Assembly: GCA_934457235.1 (NCBI GenBank)
Contig: CAKSHT010000110.1
Span: 1 to 7,435, forward strand
Length of the DNA: 7,435 nt
Source: an uncultured Oscillospiraceae bacterium
GTDB taxonomy: Bacteria > Bacillota > Clostridia > Oscillospirales > Ruminococcaceae
Direction of reading: 5' to 3'
Shown here: piece by piece, positions 1-7,118 of the stretch
Position numbering within the stretch: position 1 is the stretch's first letter
How the letters are laid out: the number at the start of each line of letters is the position of its first letter
Position numbers and translations under genes: made by a program
Notes under the pieces: generated by a model
Told to the model about the DNA's origin: nothing
The model's database searches: none
What the model saw: only the letters and a program-made list of their open reading frames with translations

Positions 1-7
1 AAAAAAA

Positions 8-34
8 GGCGCTGTATTATGCAGCGTCTTTTTT
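8..34. terminator. Rho-independent terminator of an upstream gene
   Basis: A 7-bp stem (8-14 with 22-28, including one G-T pair) encloses a short AT-rich loop and is followed by six T at 29-34. Seven A at 1-7 precede it, so the structure also reads as a terminator on the minus strand. It most likely ends a gene to the left of the window and insulates the glycosidase promoter that starts 12 bases further on. Which strand uses it cannot be told from the window. Confidence 0.8.
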
Positions 35-46
35 GCTTCCAGGCTC

Positions 47-75
47 TTGACAAATTCTTCCGCAGCGGTTAAAAT
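47..75 (+). promoter_or_regulatory. Sigma-A type promoter of the GH5 lipoprotein gene
   Basis: A perfect -35 box TTGACA (47-52) is followed, after an optimal 17-bp spacer, by a -10 box TAAAAT (70-75, five of six consensus bases). Transcription would begin near 82, giving a leader of about 30 bases before the ATG at 114. The spacer holds a small inverted repeat, CCGC-A-GCGG at 60-68, which could be a repressor site but may be chance. Confidence 0.75.
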
Positions 76-101
76 AATATTCGGATACTATAAATCAAAT
101 G

Positions 102-107
102 AAAGGA
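102..107 (+). promoter_or_regulatory. Ribosome binding site that decides the GH5 start
   Basis: AAAGGA lies 6 bases upstream of the ATG at 114. The in-frame ATG at 99 has no purine-rich site at proper distance, and the 102-107 site would fall inside its coding sequence. This favours 114 as the true start, which also puts Lys-Lys-Arg directly after Met, as expected of a signal peptide. Confidence 0.8.
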
Positions 108-113
108 ACTCAT

Positions 114-1313
114 ATGAAAAAACGTATATTTGCATTGTTACTGGCAGCTGCTCTGGCAGCAGGGCTGACGGGCTGTTCAAATGCCGGTACATCATCGGAC
201 AGCAGCCAGGCTGCTGAAAGCCAGGGCGCTCAGACGGAGGAGCTCCAGGAACCCCAGGTAAAGAAGAACGCTAAGGTCACTATCGAAGGCACCAAATTCA
301 TTGTGAACGGCAAGGAACTGTGGCTGAATGGCGTAAACACGCCATGGCAGAGCTGGAATGATTTCTGTGGAAACATGGACGAAGCCGCATGGGAAGAAAC
401 CTTTGCGCTGCTCCGGCAGGATAACATCAACTGCACACGTATCTGGATAAACTGCAACGGAACCGGAGTTGTCAGCCTTACGGAGGAGGGAATGGTGTCC
501 TCAGTGAACGAGGATCACTGGACTGACCTGGACAAGCTTTTCGCGCTTGCTGAGAAGTACGAGGTTTACGTAATGCCCACGCTGCTTTCATTCGATCACT
601 TCAAGGACAACAATACCGGAAAGCAGAAGTGGCGCGATATGGTAATGTCAAATGCCGGCTGCGACGATTATGCCGCGAAGTACTGCGCTGAGTTTGCCAA
701 GCGATATAAGGACTGCGACTGGATAATGGGCGTTGACCTGATGAACGAGCCTGACTGGGTATATGAAAACGAGGAATGCGGAAAGCTTCCCTGGGAGAAC
801 CTCACATACCTTTTCGCAAAATGCGCCCAGGCGATACACGAAAACAGCGACATGCTGGTAACTGTAGGACTTGGAATGCCGAAGTACAATTCCGATAAGT
901 TCAACGGAAACATGGTATCTGACGAGCGTTTAAAGGAAGCCGCAGGAAGCGACGAAGCGTACCTGGACTTCTACAGCCCGCATTATTACAGCTGGGAGCG
1001 CTCCTCTTTCGGATTCCCGTTCACCACAACTCCTGAGGAGTACGGACTTGGCACCGGGAAGCCATGCGTGATAGGCGAGACCTCCAACGATGACAAGGCA
1101 TATAAGATGACCTGCGAAGAGTTCTATCAGTCCGCATACGACAACGGCTGGAACGGCGTGCTTGTATGGATGGAGTACCGCACAGACGGAAGCAGCGGCT
1201 GTGACGAAAAGTGGTACAGATACGATCTTACAAAGGCTGCGACAAACGCCATGAACGAGCTTGTTCCTGAGAAGATACACCCCTGGAATGACGCTGAGTC
1301 CGAAGCCGCATAA
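114..1313 (+). CDS. Secreted GH5-type glycoside hydrolase lipoprotein
   Basis: This 399-residue protein begins with a lipoprotein signal peptide (K2-K3-R4, a hydrophobic stretch, lipobox L-T-G-C with Cys21), so it should be anchored to the outside of the membrane. A Ser/Ala/Gln/Glu-rich linker of about 30 residues leads into a single (beta/alpha)8 domain. Clan GH-A residues are visible: Arg109, the N-E-P motif with acid/base Glu212, His290 and Tyr292, nucleophile Glu322 in V-I-G-E-T, and Trp352. Family members cleave beta-1,4-linked plant polysaccharides such as mannan or glucan with retention of configuration; the substrate here cannot be assigned. No carbohydrate-binding module, dockerin or cell-wall anchor is present, so it probably acts on oligosaccharides at the cell surface. 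The mature domain holds eleven cysteines besides the lipidated one, an odd number and high for an exported enzyme. It has its own promoter and terminator and no visible link to the phosphate genes. Confidence 0.88.
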   Translation: MKKRIFALLLAAALAAGLTGCSNAGTSSDSSQAAESQGAQTEELQEPQVKKNAKVTIEGTKFIVNGKELWLNGVNTPWQSWNDFCGNMDEAAWEETFALLRQDNINCTRIWINCNGTGVVSLTEEGMVSSVNEDHWTDLDKLFALAEKYEVYVMPTLLSFDHFKDNNTGKQKWRDMVMSNAGCDDYAAKYCAEFAKRYKDCDWIMGVDLMNEPDWVYENEECGKLPWENLTYLFAKCAQAIHENSDMLVTVGLGMPKYNSDKFNGNMVSDERLKEAAGSDEAYLDFYSPHYYSWERSSFGFPFTTTPEEYGLGTGKPCVIGETSNDDKAYKMTCEEFYQSAYDNGWNGVLVWMEYRTDGSSGCDEKWYRYDLTKAATNAMNELVPEKIHPWNDAESEAA

Positions 1314-1356
1314 AAAACGACTGCCCCTGCGCTAACGTGTGCAGGGGCATGTTTTT
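1312..1356. terminator. Bidirectional terminator between the GH5 gene and phoR
   Basis: A perfect 9-bp GC-rich stem (1322-1330, TGCCCCTGC, with 1341-1349) and a 10-base loop lie between the two convergent stop codons. T-rich bases at 1352-1356 follow it on the plus strand, and the A-run at 1312-1317 gives six T on the minus strand. It can therefore end both transcripts. It fills nearly the whole gap and overlaps the stop codon of phoR. Confidence 0.9.
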
Positions 1357-3043
1357 ATCTGTTTTTGGGGAGCGTCAGCGTGAACGTTGTGCCGGTGCCC
1401 TCCTTGCTGCTGACGGTTATATTGCCGCCGTGCAGCAGAACTCCATGCTTCACGATGGACAGTCCCAGACCTGTTCCGCCGATTTTCCGTGAATGGCTCT
1501 TGTCCGCTCGGAAGAATCGCTCGAATACTCTGTCTATGCAGTCGGCCGGAATTCCGATTCCCGTATCTGAAACGGTCACTGTAATGTCGGAGTCACTGTT
1601 GGTCACGTTTATATCGGCTCTTCCGCCCTCCCGGTTGTACTTTACCGCATTGTCCAGCAGGTTGTAGATTATTTCCTCCAGGACGGAGTGTATGCCAGTT
1701 ATTTCAGCGCGCTCGCCGGTCACGTTTATTGTGACATGCTTCTTTTCAGCCGCGGAGCTCAGCCGCTCGGAAGCAAGCTGCGCAAGTGTGAGGATATCCA
1801 CGGTTTCCTCATGGTCCGCGAATGAGTTCTCGTCCAGCTGCGAAAGCTTTATGATATCTTCGATAAGCGTTATCATACGTCCGGCTTCATCGCGGATATT
1901 CTTTGCAAAACCGGGGATATCCGCTGGCTTCACGATACCGCCGACAAGCATATCGGATATTCCGTAGATCGTGGTGAGCGGCGTTTTAAGTTCGTGGGAC
2001 ACATTAGATGTGAATTCCCTGCGCAGCTCCTCGCGCCCCTCTTTTTCGGTGATGTCAAGTATTATGATCACTGCTCCGGTAACTTTGTTTTCCGTAATCA
2101 CGGGAGTTGCGATGACCTGATATATCTTCTCGGAGATAGGCATATTCACTTCGCAGCGCTCGCCGGACAGCGCCTTTTCAACCGCTCCGCGGAAGTTCTC
2201 GCTGCGGTTCAGCACAAGAACGCTGCGGCTGTCGCCGGTGAAATCTGAGCCAAGTATATTCAGTGCCGCTCTGTTATAGGAAAGAACCTCCGTCCGGCTG
2301 TCAGTTATTATGAATCCCTCGCTCATGTTTTCGGTTATAAGCGCAAATTCCTTGCGGCTTCTGGTGAGTTCTTCGATCTGGCGGTCTATTTCGTGGTTCT
2401 GGTCGCTTATGCGATGGAGCAGGGGAGCGATCTCACCGTAGCTCTCGTTGATATCCGGATTTTTCAGGTCAATGCTGTTTATCGGCTTAACGACCGCCTT
2501 TGCGACCAGTGCAGCCACTCCCAGGGATACCATTGCGGATATCAGAATTACAAGCAGTACCTCCCACCACATTCCGCCTAATCTGGCGAAAACAGTGTCC
2601 ATAGTTCCGGAAACGCGGACCACGCAGTCGAAGCCGATGGTACGCGCGCAGTACACAGTCATTTCAGACATTGTGTAGCTTTCGCGTGTTGCTGTTCCGG
2701 TGCCGGACTGCTTCGCCGCCACGACCTCCTCGCGGTCAAGGTGGTTTTCCATTTCGGAGATATCCGCCTTGTTGTCGTAAAGCACCGTGCCATCGGCGCC
2801 AATGTATGTTATGCGGTTTTCGAATGTGCCGTGTATATCTGCACTGAGCTTTTCAAGGCTTTTTACGTCAAGCTCTGGAGTCGTATTTTCCATGGTGGCT
2901 GCCAGCAGCATTGCCTGTTGTTCCAGCTGGCTTCTGAAGAGCTGCTGTTCCTTTGTGTAGGCAACGCCGATAACCATTGCCACTGAGAATATAATTGCAA
3001 CCAGTGACACGAGAAAAGCGCCGCTAAAAATTCGTTTTGTCAT
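1355..3043 (-). CDS. phoR: PhoR-type membrane sensor histidine kinase
   Basis: This 562-residue kinase should phosphorylate the response regulator encoded just upstream when phosphate is scarce. It has one transmembrane helix at about 8-29, an extracytoplasmic domain of about 130 residues, and a second helix at about 160-184. A very short HAMP-like linker (K-P-I-N-S-I-D onward) follows, then a PAS domain at roughly 230-335. The catalytic core is complete: H box S-H-E-L-K-T-P-L with phosphoacceptor His350, N box with Asn461 and Asn465, G1 box D-T-G-I-G-I-P at 493-499, F box near 507-512, and G2 box G-G-T-G-L-G-L at 522-528. The start is supported by GAAAGG six bases upstream of the ATG. It lies 24 bp after phoB and is the last gene of the operon. 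The phosphate role is inferred from context and domain order; what the outer domain senses is unknown, and in this family the signal normally comes through PhoU and the transporter. Confidence 0.9.
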   Translation of the reverse strand: MTKRIFSGAFLVSLVAIIFSVAMVIGVAYTKEQQLFRSQLEQQAMLLAATMENTTPELDVKSLEKLSADIHGTFENRITYIGADGTVLYDNKADISEMENHLDREEVVAAKQSGTGTATRESYTMSEMTVYCARTIGFDCVVRVSGTMDTVFARLGGMWWEVLLVILISAMVSLGVAALVAKAVVKPINSIDLKNPDINESYGEIAPLLHRISDQNHEIDRQIEELTRSRKEFALITENMSEGFIITDSRTEVLSYNRAALNILGSDFTGDSRSVLVLNRSENFRGAVEKALSGERCEVNMPISEKIYQVIATPVITENKVTGAVIIILDITEKEGREELRREFTSNVSHELKTPLTTIYGISDMLVGGIVKPADIPGFAKNIRDEAGRMITLIEDIIKLSQLDENSFADHEETVDILTLAQLASERLSSAAEKKHVTINVTGERAEITGIHSVLEEIIYNLLDNAVKYNREGGRADINVTNSDSDITVTVSDTGIGIPADCIDRVFERFFRADKSHSRKIGGTGLGLSIVKHGVLLHGGNITVSSKEGTGTTFTLTLPKNR

Positions 3044-3067
3044 ATTCTGCCTTTCGTGTGGAACTGT

Positions 3068-3739
3068 TTATTCATCGGCTACTGCCTTGTAGCCGATTCC
3101 GCGGACGGTTTCTATCATGCCGCCACACTCGCCGAGTTTAAGACGAAGGGTGCGGATATGCACGTCAACAGTTCGGCTCTCTCCGTCGAAGTCGTATCCC
3201 CATACCTTAGATATGAGCTTTTCACGGGACAGGACGGTGCCCATATTATCCAGCAGCGTGCAGAGCAGCTCAAATTCCTTGAATGTCAGCTGAACTTCCT
3301 TGCCGTCCACGCGGACGATATGCTTGGAAGTGTTTACATACAGCTTTCCGACGGAATATTCAGTCGTTGCTACGGTGTTAGTGCGCCGCATAAGCGCCTT
3401 TATCCTGGATATAAGCTCCATTGTGCCGAAAGGTTTTGCGAGGTAGTCGTCGGCGCCGCTGTCAAGTCCTATCACCTTGTCGTACTCGGAGCCTTTGGCG
3501 GTCAGCATTATCACCGGAAGTCCGGAGTACTCCGGATTTGCACGGAGCTTGCCGAGCACGGAAAGTCCGTCCTCCTCTGGGAGCATTATATCAAGGAGCA
3601 GCACGCCGGGCTTTTCCTCTTTCAGCGCCTCCCAGAACTCGCTCGGACGCTCAAAGCCCTTGGCTTCCAGTCCGGTATTGTTCAGCGCGTAAAGCACGAA
3701 GTTCCTTATGTTAGCGTCGTCCTCAAGCATGTAGATCAT
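3068..3739 (-). CDS. phoB: PhoB/PhoP-type response regulator, OmpR family
   Basis: This 223-residue cytoplasmic transcription factor has a receiver domain (about 1-118) and an OmpR-type winged-helix DNA-binding domain (about 125-221). Receiver landmarks are intact: acidic pair Asp7-Asp8, phosphoacceptor Asp50 in L-L-L-D-I-M-L-P, Thr80, and Lys102 in A-K-P-F-G. The output domain shows the usual L-T-F-K-E-F-E-L-L start, a recognition-helix region R-T-V-D-V-H-I-R-T-L-R and the closing wing R-G-I-G-Y-K. It is paired with the kinase gene 24 bp downstream and lies 22 bp after phoU. Phosphorylated PhoB-type regulators bind Pho boxes upstream of pst genes, so feedback on this operon is expected, although no such site lies in the window. 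The ribosome binding site before the ATG is weak (GTGAGA region), so translation may depend on coupling to phoU. Bacillus-style naming would be phoP. Confidence 0.92.
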   Translation of the reverse strand: MIYMLEDDANIRNFVLYALNNTGLEAKGFERPSEFWEALKEEKPGVLLLDIMLPEEDGLSVLGKLRANPEYSGLPVIMLTAKGSEYDKVIGLDSGADDYLAKPFGTMELISRIKALMRRTNTVATTEYSVGKLYVNTSKHIVRVDGKEVQLTFKEFELLCTLLDNMGTVLSREKLISKVWGYDFDGESRTVDVHIRTLRLKLGECGGMIETVRGIGYKAVADE

Positions 3740-3761
3740 ATGTTTCTCACTTTCCGTGTGC

Positions 3762-4400
3762 TCAGCGTTCTCCGGTTATGGAGTAGAGCACCCATTCTGC
3801 AATATTCGTCGCGTGGTCGGCGATTCGTTCCAGGTATTTCGCAGCCATCAGCAGATCCATGAAGTACTCTGCTTCCTCGGCGTCGCTTCTCACAAGTCCT
3901 ATCAGTTCCTTTTTTATTTCCAGGAACAGAGAATCCACTTTATCGTCTGCGGAAATAGCCTGCTGTGCAAGTTTGACGTCCTTCTTGACAAAGGAGTCAA
4001 CGCTCATTGTGACCATGCTTATAGCTTCATTAGCCATGTCGGAGATATGTACTTTTCCGGCAAGATTTGTCGAACGCACAAACCCGGCTATCTCAGCGAT
4101 ATCCTGTGACTGGTCGCCGATGCGCTCCATGTCGGATATCATCTTCAGAGCCGAAGAAACGCTTCGCAGGTCGCGCGCTACCGGCTGCTGGTGAAGCAGG
4201 AGCTTCATGCAGAGAGCTTCGATATCGTGCTCCATGTGGTCTGTTTCGACCTCGTTGTCGTTTACCTTTGCGATCATTTCATCGGTTTTTTCATTGAAAA
4301 GAGCTTTCGTGGCGCATGCAATGCTTTCCTCGCAGAGCGCGCCCATCTTGATAAGCTCGACATTGAGCTGCTCCAGCTGCTCGTCAAAACGGTTCCTCAT
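3762..4400 (-). CDS. phoU: Phosphate-transport accessory/regulatory protein PhoU
   Basis: This 212-residue, nearly all-helical soluble protein has the twofold-repeat structure of PhoU. The signature metal-binding helices appear twice: M-E-R-I-G-D-Q-S-Q-D at about 91-100 and L-E-R-I-A-D-H-A-T-N at about 190-199, one per three-helix bundle. PhoU restrains Pst transport and keeps the PhoR kinase in its inactive state when phosphate is plentiful; this is known from the family. Length is close to the family norm (about 215-240). It starts 14 bp after pstB behind a strong GGAGGT site and sits 22 bp before phoB, the order expected for a pst-phoU-phoBR operon. The second motif has Asn199 in place of an acidic residue, a common variation. 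Confidence 0.95.
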   Translation of the reverse strand: MRNRFDEQLEQLNVELIKMGALCEESIACATKALFNEKTDEMIAKVNDNEVETDHMEHDIEALCMKLLLHQQPVARDLRSVSSALKMISDMERIGDQSQDIAEIAGFVRSTNLAGKVHISDMANEAISMVTMSVDSFVKKDVKLAQQAISADDKVDSLFLEIKKELIGLVRSDAEEAEYFMDLLMAAKYLERIADHATNIAEWVLYSITGER

Positions 4401-4406
4401 ATCATT

Positions 4407-4412
4407 ACCTCC
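4407..4412 (-). promoter_or_regulatory. Ribosome binding site of phoU
   Basis: GGAGGT on the minus strand, six bases before the phoU ATG and inside the 14-bp gap after pstB. It is a strong site and fixes the phoU start at 4400. Confidence 0.85.
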
Positions 4413-4414
4413 AA

Positions 4415-5161
4415 TTATCCGAAGCGTCCGGTTATGTAATCCTCAGTGCGCTGATCCTGCGGATTTGAGAAGATCTGGTCAGTGTCGGCGTATTCTACGA
4501 CCTCGCCCAGCAGAAAGAACGCGGTCTTGTCGGAAATTCTCGCCGCCTGCTGCATGTTATGAGTAACCATAACTATAGTATACTCCTTTTTCAGATCAAT
4601 TGCAAGGTCTTCTATCTTAGAAGTTGAAATGGGGTCGAGTGCGGAGGTCGGTTCGTCCATAAGCAGTACCTCCGGCTCTACAGCGAGCGCCCTTGCAATG
4701 CAGAGTCGCTGCTGCTGACCGCCGGAAAGACCCAGCGCGGATTTTTTCAGTCTGTCTTTCAGTTCGTCCCATATCGCAGCGTCGCGGAGGGACTTTTCAA
4801 CGATGTCGTCCAGCTTTACCTTTGAGTGTATACCGTGAGTACGCGGTCCGAACGCAATGTTATCGTACACGCTCATCGGGAATGGATTCGGCTTCTGGAA
4901 TACCATGCCGACGCGCTTGCGCAGGAGGTTGACGTCCATCCTGCCGTAGATGTCCTCGCCGTCCAGCAGGAATTCGCCCGTTATGCGGCAGCCCTCGACC
5001 AGATCGTTCATTCGGTTGAGGGATTTAAGCAGCGTTGATTTGCCGCAACCGGAGGGTCCTATAAATGCAGTGATCTTGTTTTCCGGTATCTCAAGATTAA
5101 TGCCCTTGAGCGCTTTGAAGTCGCCGTAATAAAGCTCGGCGTTTCTGATATCGAATTTCAT
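4415..5161 (-). CDS. pstB: Phosphate ABC transporter ATP-binding protein PstB
   Basis: This 248-residue ATPase drives phosphate import by binding as a dimer to PstC-PstA on the cytoplasmic side. All ABC motifs are present: Walker [10 protein letters not shown] at 35-43, Q-loop Gln89 in V-F-Q-K-P-N-P-F-P (typical of PstB), signature L-S-G-G-Q at 145-149, Walker B with V-L-L-M-D-E-P and catalytic Glu170, and H-loop His201. The C-terminal E-D-Y-I-T-G-R-F-G is a PstB hallmark. An in-frame ATG at 5197 would add 12 residues and overlap pstA by 32 bases. The start at 5161 is preferred because it follows GAAAGGA at seven bases and begins with M-K-F-D-I, matching the family's beginning. It lies four bases after the pstA stop. 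Confidence 0.96.
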   Translation of the reverse strand: MKFDIRNAELYYGDFKALKGINLEIPENKITAFIGPSGCGKSTLLKSLNRMNDLVEGCRITGEFLLDGEDIYGRMDVNLLRKRVGMVFQKPNPFPMSVYDNIAFGPRTHGIHSKVKLDDIVEKSLRDAAIWDELKDRLKKSALGLSGGQQQRLCIARALAVEPEVLLMDEPTSALDPISTSKIEDLAIDLKKEYTIVMVTHNMQQAARISDKTAFFLLGEVVEYADTDQIFSNPQDQRTEDYITGRFG

Positions 5162-5165
5162 GGTG

Positions 5166-6104
5166 TTATCCTTTCTTTTTCGCGATGTGACGCTCAATGA
5201 GGTCTGAAATAAGGTTGATTATAAATGTGAGTGCGAGCAGGACTACTGCGGAAGCGAACGCTTCATTTACGTGCAGTCCCTCGTTGGAGAGAATGTACAT
5301 ATGCACAGTGAGGGTTGCCGCAGAGCTTCCTGAACCGGTGAGCGCGCCGGGGATATTGTGTCCGGAGCCGGAGGTAAAGATGAGCGCCGCAGACTCGCCG
5401 ACGATACGTCCGATGGCGAGAATAACGCCGGACATGATTCCGGGGACGGCGGTAGGAAGAATTACCTTGAACACAGTGCGCATTTTCCCGGCGCCAAGTC
5501 CGAAGCTTCCCTCGCGGTAGCTGTCGGGAACTGCGAGGAGCGCCTCTTCAGTGGTTCGGATTATAAGCGGGAGTATCATCATCGCCAGCGTGAGGACGCC
5601 CGCGAGGATACTGAACATCCAGTGGAACGAGATATTGAACATCAGATAACCGAACAGACCGAATACGATCGACGGAATGCCGGAAAGTGTTTCGGTCGTG
5701 ACGCGGATTATCTTAACCAGCTTGTTTCCGCGCTTTGCGTATTCGACGAGATACACCGCCGCAAATACGCCTATGGGAACCGCGATGATAAGCGTCATTG
5801 CAGTCATGAGCAGGGTGTTGATGATCGCGGGCATCATGCTGACGTTCTCTGTTGTGTAGTTCCAGTCGAACTGCTCGGCTGTGAGGTGCGGAACGCCGTT
5901 TATCAGAATGTATCCGATAATGAATATCAGCATGCCGACGGAAAACAGAGCCGCCAGCATAACGAGTATCATAAGGATAAGCGAAAGCGGGCTGCGGGTA
6001 TATTGCTTGAGCCTTGCGCCAAGCGTCACGCGGTTGATGTATTTTTCCGGAGCGCAGGAGGTGGTTTTTTCATTTTTCATGGCAGTGTTAGCAGCGTCAG
6101 TCAT
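5166..6104 (-). CDS. pstA: Phosphate ABC transporter permease PstA
   Basis: This 312-residue inner-membrane protein forms the phosphate channel together with PstC. A cytoplasmic N-terminal stretch of about 38 residues is followed by six predicted helices (about 41-70, 91-120, 137-157, 163-183, 217-240 and 285-303). The coupling loop for PstB is visible at about 198-219: E-G-S-F-G-L-G-A-G, then K-V-I-L-P. Other PstA-like landmarks are N-T-L-L-M-T near 96, [11 protein letters not shown] at 139-149 and G-R-I-V-G-E-S-A-A at 232-240. The ATG overlaps the pstC stop by one base (TAATG), with AAGGAGG eight bases upstream, so translation is coupled to pstC. The stop lies four bases before pstB. Confidence 0.95.
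   Translation of the reverse strand: MTDAANTAMKNEKTTSCAPEKYINRVTLGARLKQYTRSPLSLILMILVMLAALFSVGMLIFIIGYILINGVPHLTAEQFDWNYTTENVSMMPAIINTLLMTAMTLIIAVPIGVFAAVYLVEYAKRGNKLVKIIRVTTETLSGIPSIVFGLFGYLMFNISFHWMFSILAGVLTLAMMILPLIIRTTEEALLAVPDSYREGSFGLGAGKMRTVFKVILPTAVPGIMSGVILAIGRIVGESAALIFTSGSGHNIPGALTGSGSSAATLTVHMYILSNEGLHVNEAFASAVVLLALTFIINLISDLIERHIAKKKG
5169..5175 (-). promoter_or_regulatory. Ribosome binding site that decides the pstB start
   Basis: GAAAGGA on the minus strand lies seven bases before the ATG at 5161 and inside the last codons of pstA. It supports the shorter PstB over the in-frame ATG at 5197. Confidence 0.8.
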
Positions 6105-6952
6105 TAGTCCTTCCTCCTTTTAAGAGCGGAGAAGCAGAGGTTGATTATAAGTATGAACACGAACAGCACGACGCCGGTCGCAATGAGCGCTTCCTGGTGA
6201 AGTCCGGTAGCGTAGCCCATCTCTATCACGATATTAGAGGTCATCGTTCGGATGCCGGAAGTGATGCTTTTGGGGAGTATCGTCTGATTGCCGGCTACCA
6301 GGATAACCGCCATAGTTTCGCCGATCGCACGTCCGACGCCAAGAATGATCGCCGCCAGTATACCGGATTTTGCCGCCGGCAGGGAAGCGAAGAATACGCT
6401 GCGCTCATGCGTTGCACCGAGCGCCAGTGCGCCCTCATAGTAGCTGCGGGGAACTGCATTCAGTGAGGCTTCCGTAGTTTTTATGACCGTAGGGAGGATC
6501 ATGATACCAAGAAGAATGCCCGCCGTCAGCAGGGATTTACCCGACCCGCCGAAAAGGTCTTTCATGATAGGAACGATGACTACCAGTCCGAAGAATCCGT
6601 AAACGATGGACGGAATGCCAGCCAGAAGGTTTATCGCGGGCTTTACAAAGCGGTAAAGCTTTTCCGGACAGTAGTGCGACATGAATACAGCGCACAGAAT
6701 TCCGACAGGTACGCCGATGATAACTGCGATACCGGTGACAAGAATCGATCCGATTATCATCGGGAATATGCCGAAGCTGCCGCTGGAGGGTTTCCACTTT
6801 GTACCGAAAAGGAAGTCGGTAAAACCGATCTCAGACATAGCCGGAATACCGCTCGCGAACAGATACACGCAGATAAGCGCGACCGCCAGTATTGAAACGC
6901 AGGCGCATATCAGGAACAGCGCGTGCATAATGCCTTCTTTGACCTTTTGCAT
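6104..6952 (-). CDS. pstC: Phosphate ABC transporter permease PstC
   Basis: This 282-residue permease is the partner of PstA, with six predicted helices (about 9-34, 62-92, 108-131, 141-158, 195-220 and 256-276). PstC landmarks are F-L-F-G-T-K-W-K-P near 47-55, then F-G-I-F-P-M-I-I-G-S at 60-69, L-A-G-I-P-S-I-V-Y-G at 110-119 and G-R-A-I-G-E-T-M-A at 207-215. The ATPase coupling loop lies at about 173-192 (E-G-A-L-A-L-G-A-T onward, ending L-P). The cytoplasmic N-terminus is only about eight residues, at the short end for the family. GAGGTG six bases upstream supports the start. A 166-base gap with a terminator-like hairpin separates it from pstS, so it is probably expressed by read-through at a lower level. 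Confidence 0.95.
   Translation of the reverse strand: MQKVKEGIMHALFLICACVSILAVALICVYLFASGIPAMSEIGFTDFLFGTKWKPSSGSFGIFPMIIGSILVTGIAVIIGVPVGILCAVFMSHYCPEKLYRFVKPAINLLAGIPSIVYGFFGLVVIVPIMKDLFGGSGKSLLTAGILLGIMILPTVIKTTEASLNAVPRSYYEGALALGATHERSVFFASLPAAKSGILAAIILGVGRAIGETMAVILVAGNQTILPKSITSGIRTMTSNIVIEMGYATGLHQEALIATGVVLFVFILIINLCFSALKRRKD
6113..6119 (-). promoter_or_regulatory. Ribosome binding site of pstA inside pstC
   Basis: AAGGAGG on the minus strand lies within the last codons of pstC, eight bases before the pstA ATG, which itself overlaps the pstC stop as TAATG. It is the strongest Shine-Dalgarno match seen in the operon and suits terminating-ribosome re-initiation for equal amounts of the two permeases. 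Confidence 0.85.
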
Positions 6953-7004
6953 AATTCACACCTCGTTGAATTTCCATTAAATAACTTTACAATTCAAATC
7001 TCAT

Positions 7005-7046
7005 AAAAATGCGCCGCACTGCAGCCATAAGCCGCTGCGCAGCGCA
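7005..7046 (-). terminator. Intercistronic terminator/attenuator between pstS and pstC
   Basis: On the minus strand a lower stem of eight pairs (7046-7039 with 7017-7010) continues into a 5-bp upper stem (7038-7034 with 7025-7021) with a three-base bulge (7020-7018) and an eight-base loop. Five T (7009-7005) follow directly. One pair is a G-U on the minus strand and would be an A-C mismatch on the plus strand, so the structure belongs to the operon transcript. It should end a share of transcripts after pstS, giving more binding protein than permease, as is known in other pst operons. The terminating strength cannot be judged from sequence. Confidence 0.7.
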
Positions 7047-7081
7047 AAAATCAAAGGGAAGGGAGAAACCTATTGATAAAT

Positions 7082-7101
7082 CCACCGAATTTCTTCAGTG
7101 A
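7082..7101 (-). other. GAAA-tetraloop hairpin in the pstS 3' untranslated region
   Basis: On the minus strand seven pairs (7100-7094 with 7083-7089), including one G-U, close on the loop GAAA (7093-7090); an outer U-G pair is possible. The loop is of the stable GNRA class. It begins 18 bases after the pstS stop and is not followed by a clear T-run, so it looks more like an mRNA-stabilising element than a terminator. No coding capacity was seen here. Confidence 0.45.
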
Positions 7102-7118
7102 CTACACACCAGATTGAA

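Noticed and set aside
99..113. ATG at 99 as the start of the GH5 gene
   Set aside because: It lacks a ribosome binding site at proper spacing, while the ATG at 114 has AAAGGA six bases upstream and gives a better signal peptide.
930..1280. Open frame of 116 codons on the minus strand inside the GH5 gene
   Set aside because: It is fully inside a convincing gene and has no recognisable start signal or domain.
3056..3862. Open frame of 268 codons on the plus strand opposite phoB and part of phoU
   Set aside because: It lies antisense to well-conserved genes, has no recognisable domain and no proper ribosome binding site; its length comes from codon bias of the real genes.
5358..6107. Open frame of 249 codons on the plus strand opposite pstA
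   Set aside because: The translation is rich in His, Arg, Asp and Gly with no domain, as expected for the shadow of a membrane-protein gene.
6953..7004. Possible separate promoter for pstC in the AT-rich stretch after the terminator
   Set aside because: TTGAAT on the minus strand has no acceptable -10 box at 16-18 bp, so read-through from pstS is the simpler view.
6953..7004. Pho-box-like repeats upstream of pstC
   Set aside because: No pair of spaced PhoB or PhoP-type repeats could be made out; the controlling site would be upstream of pstS, beyond the window.
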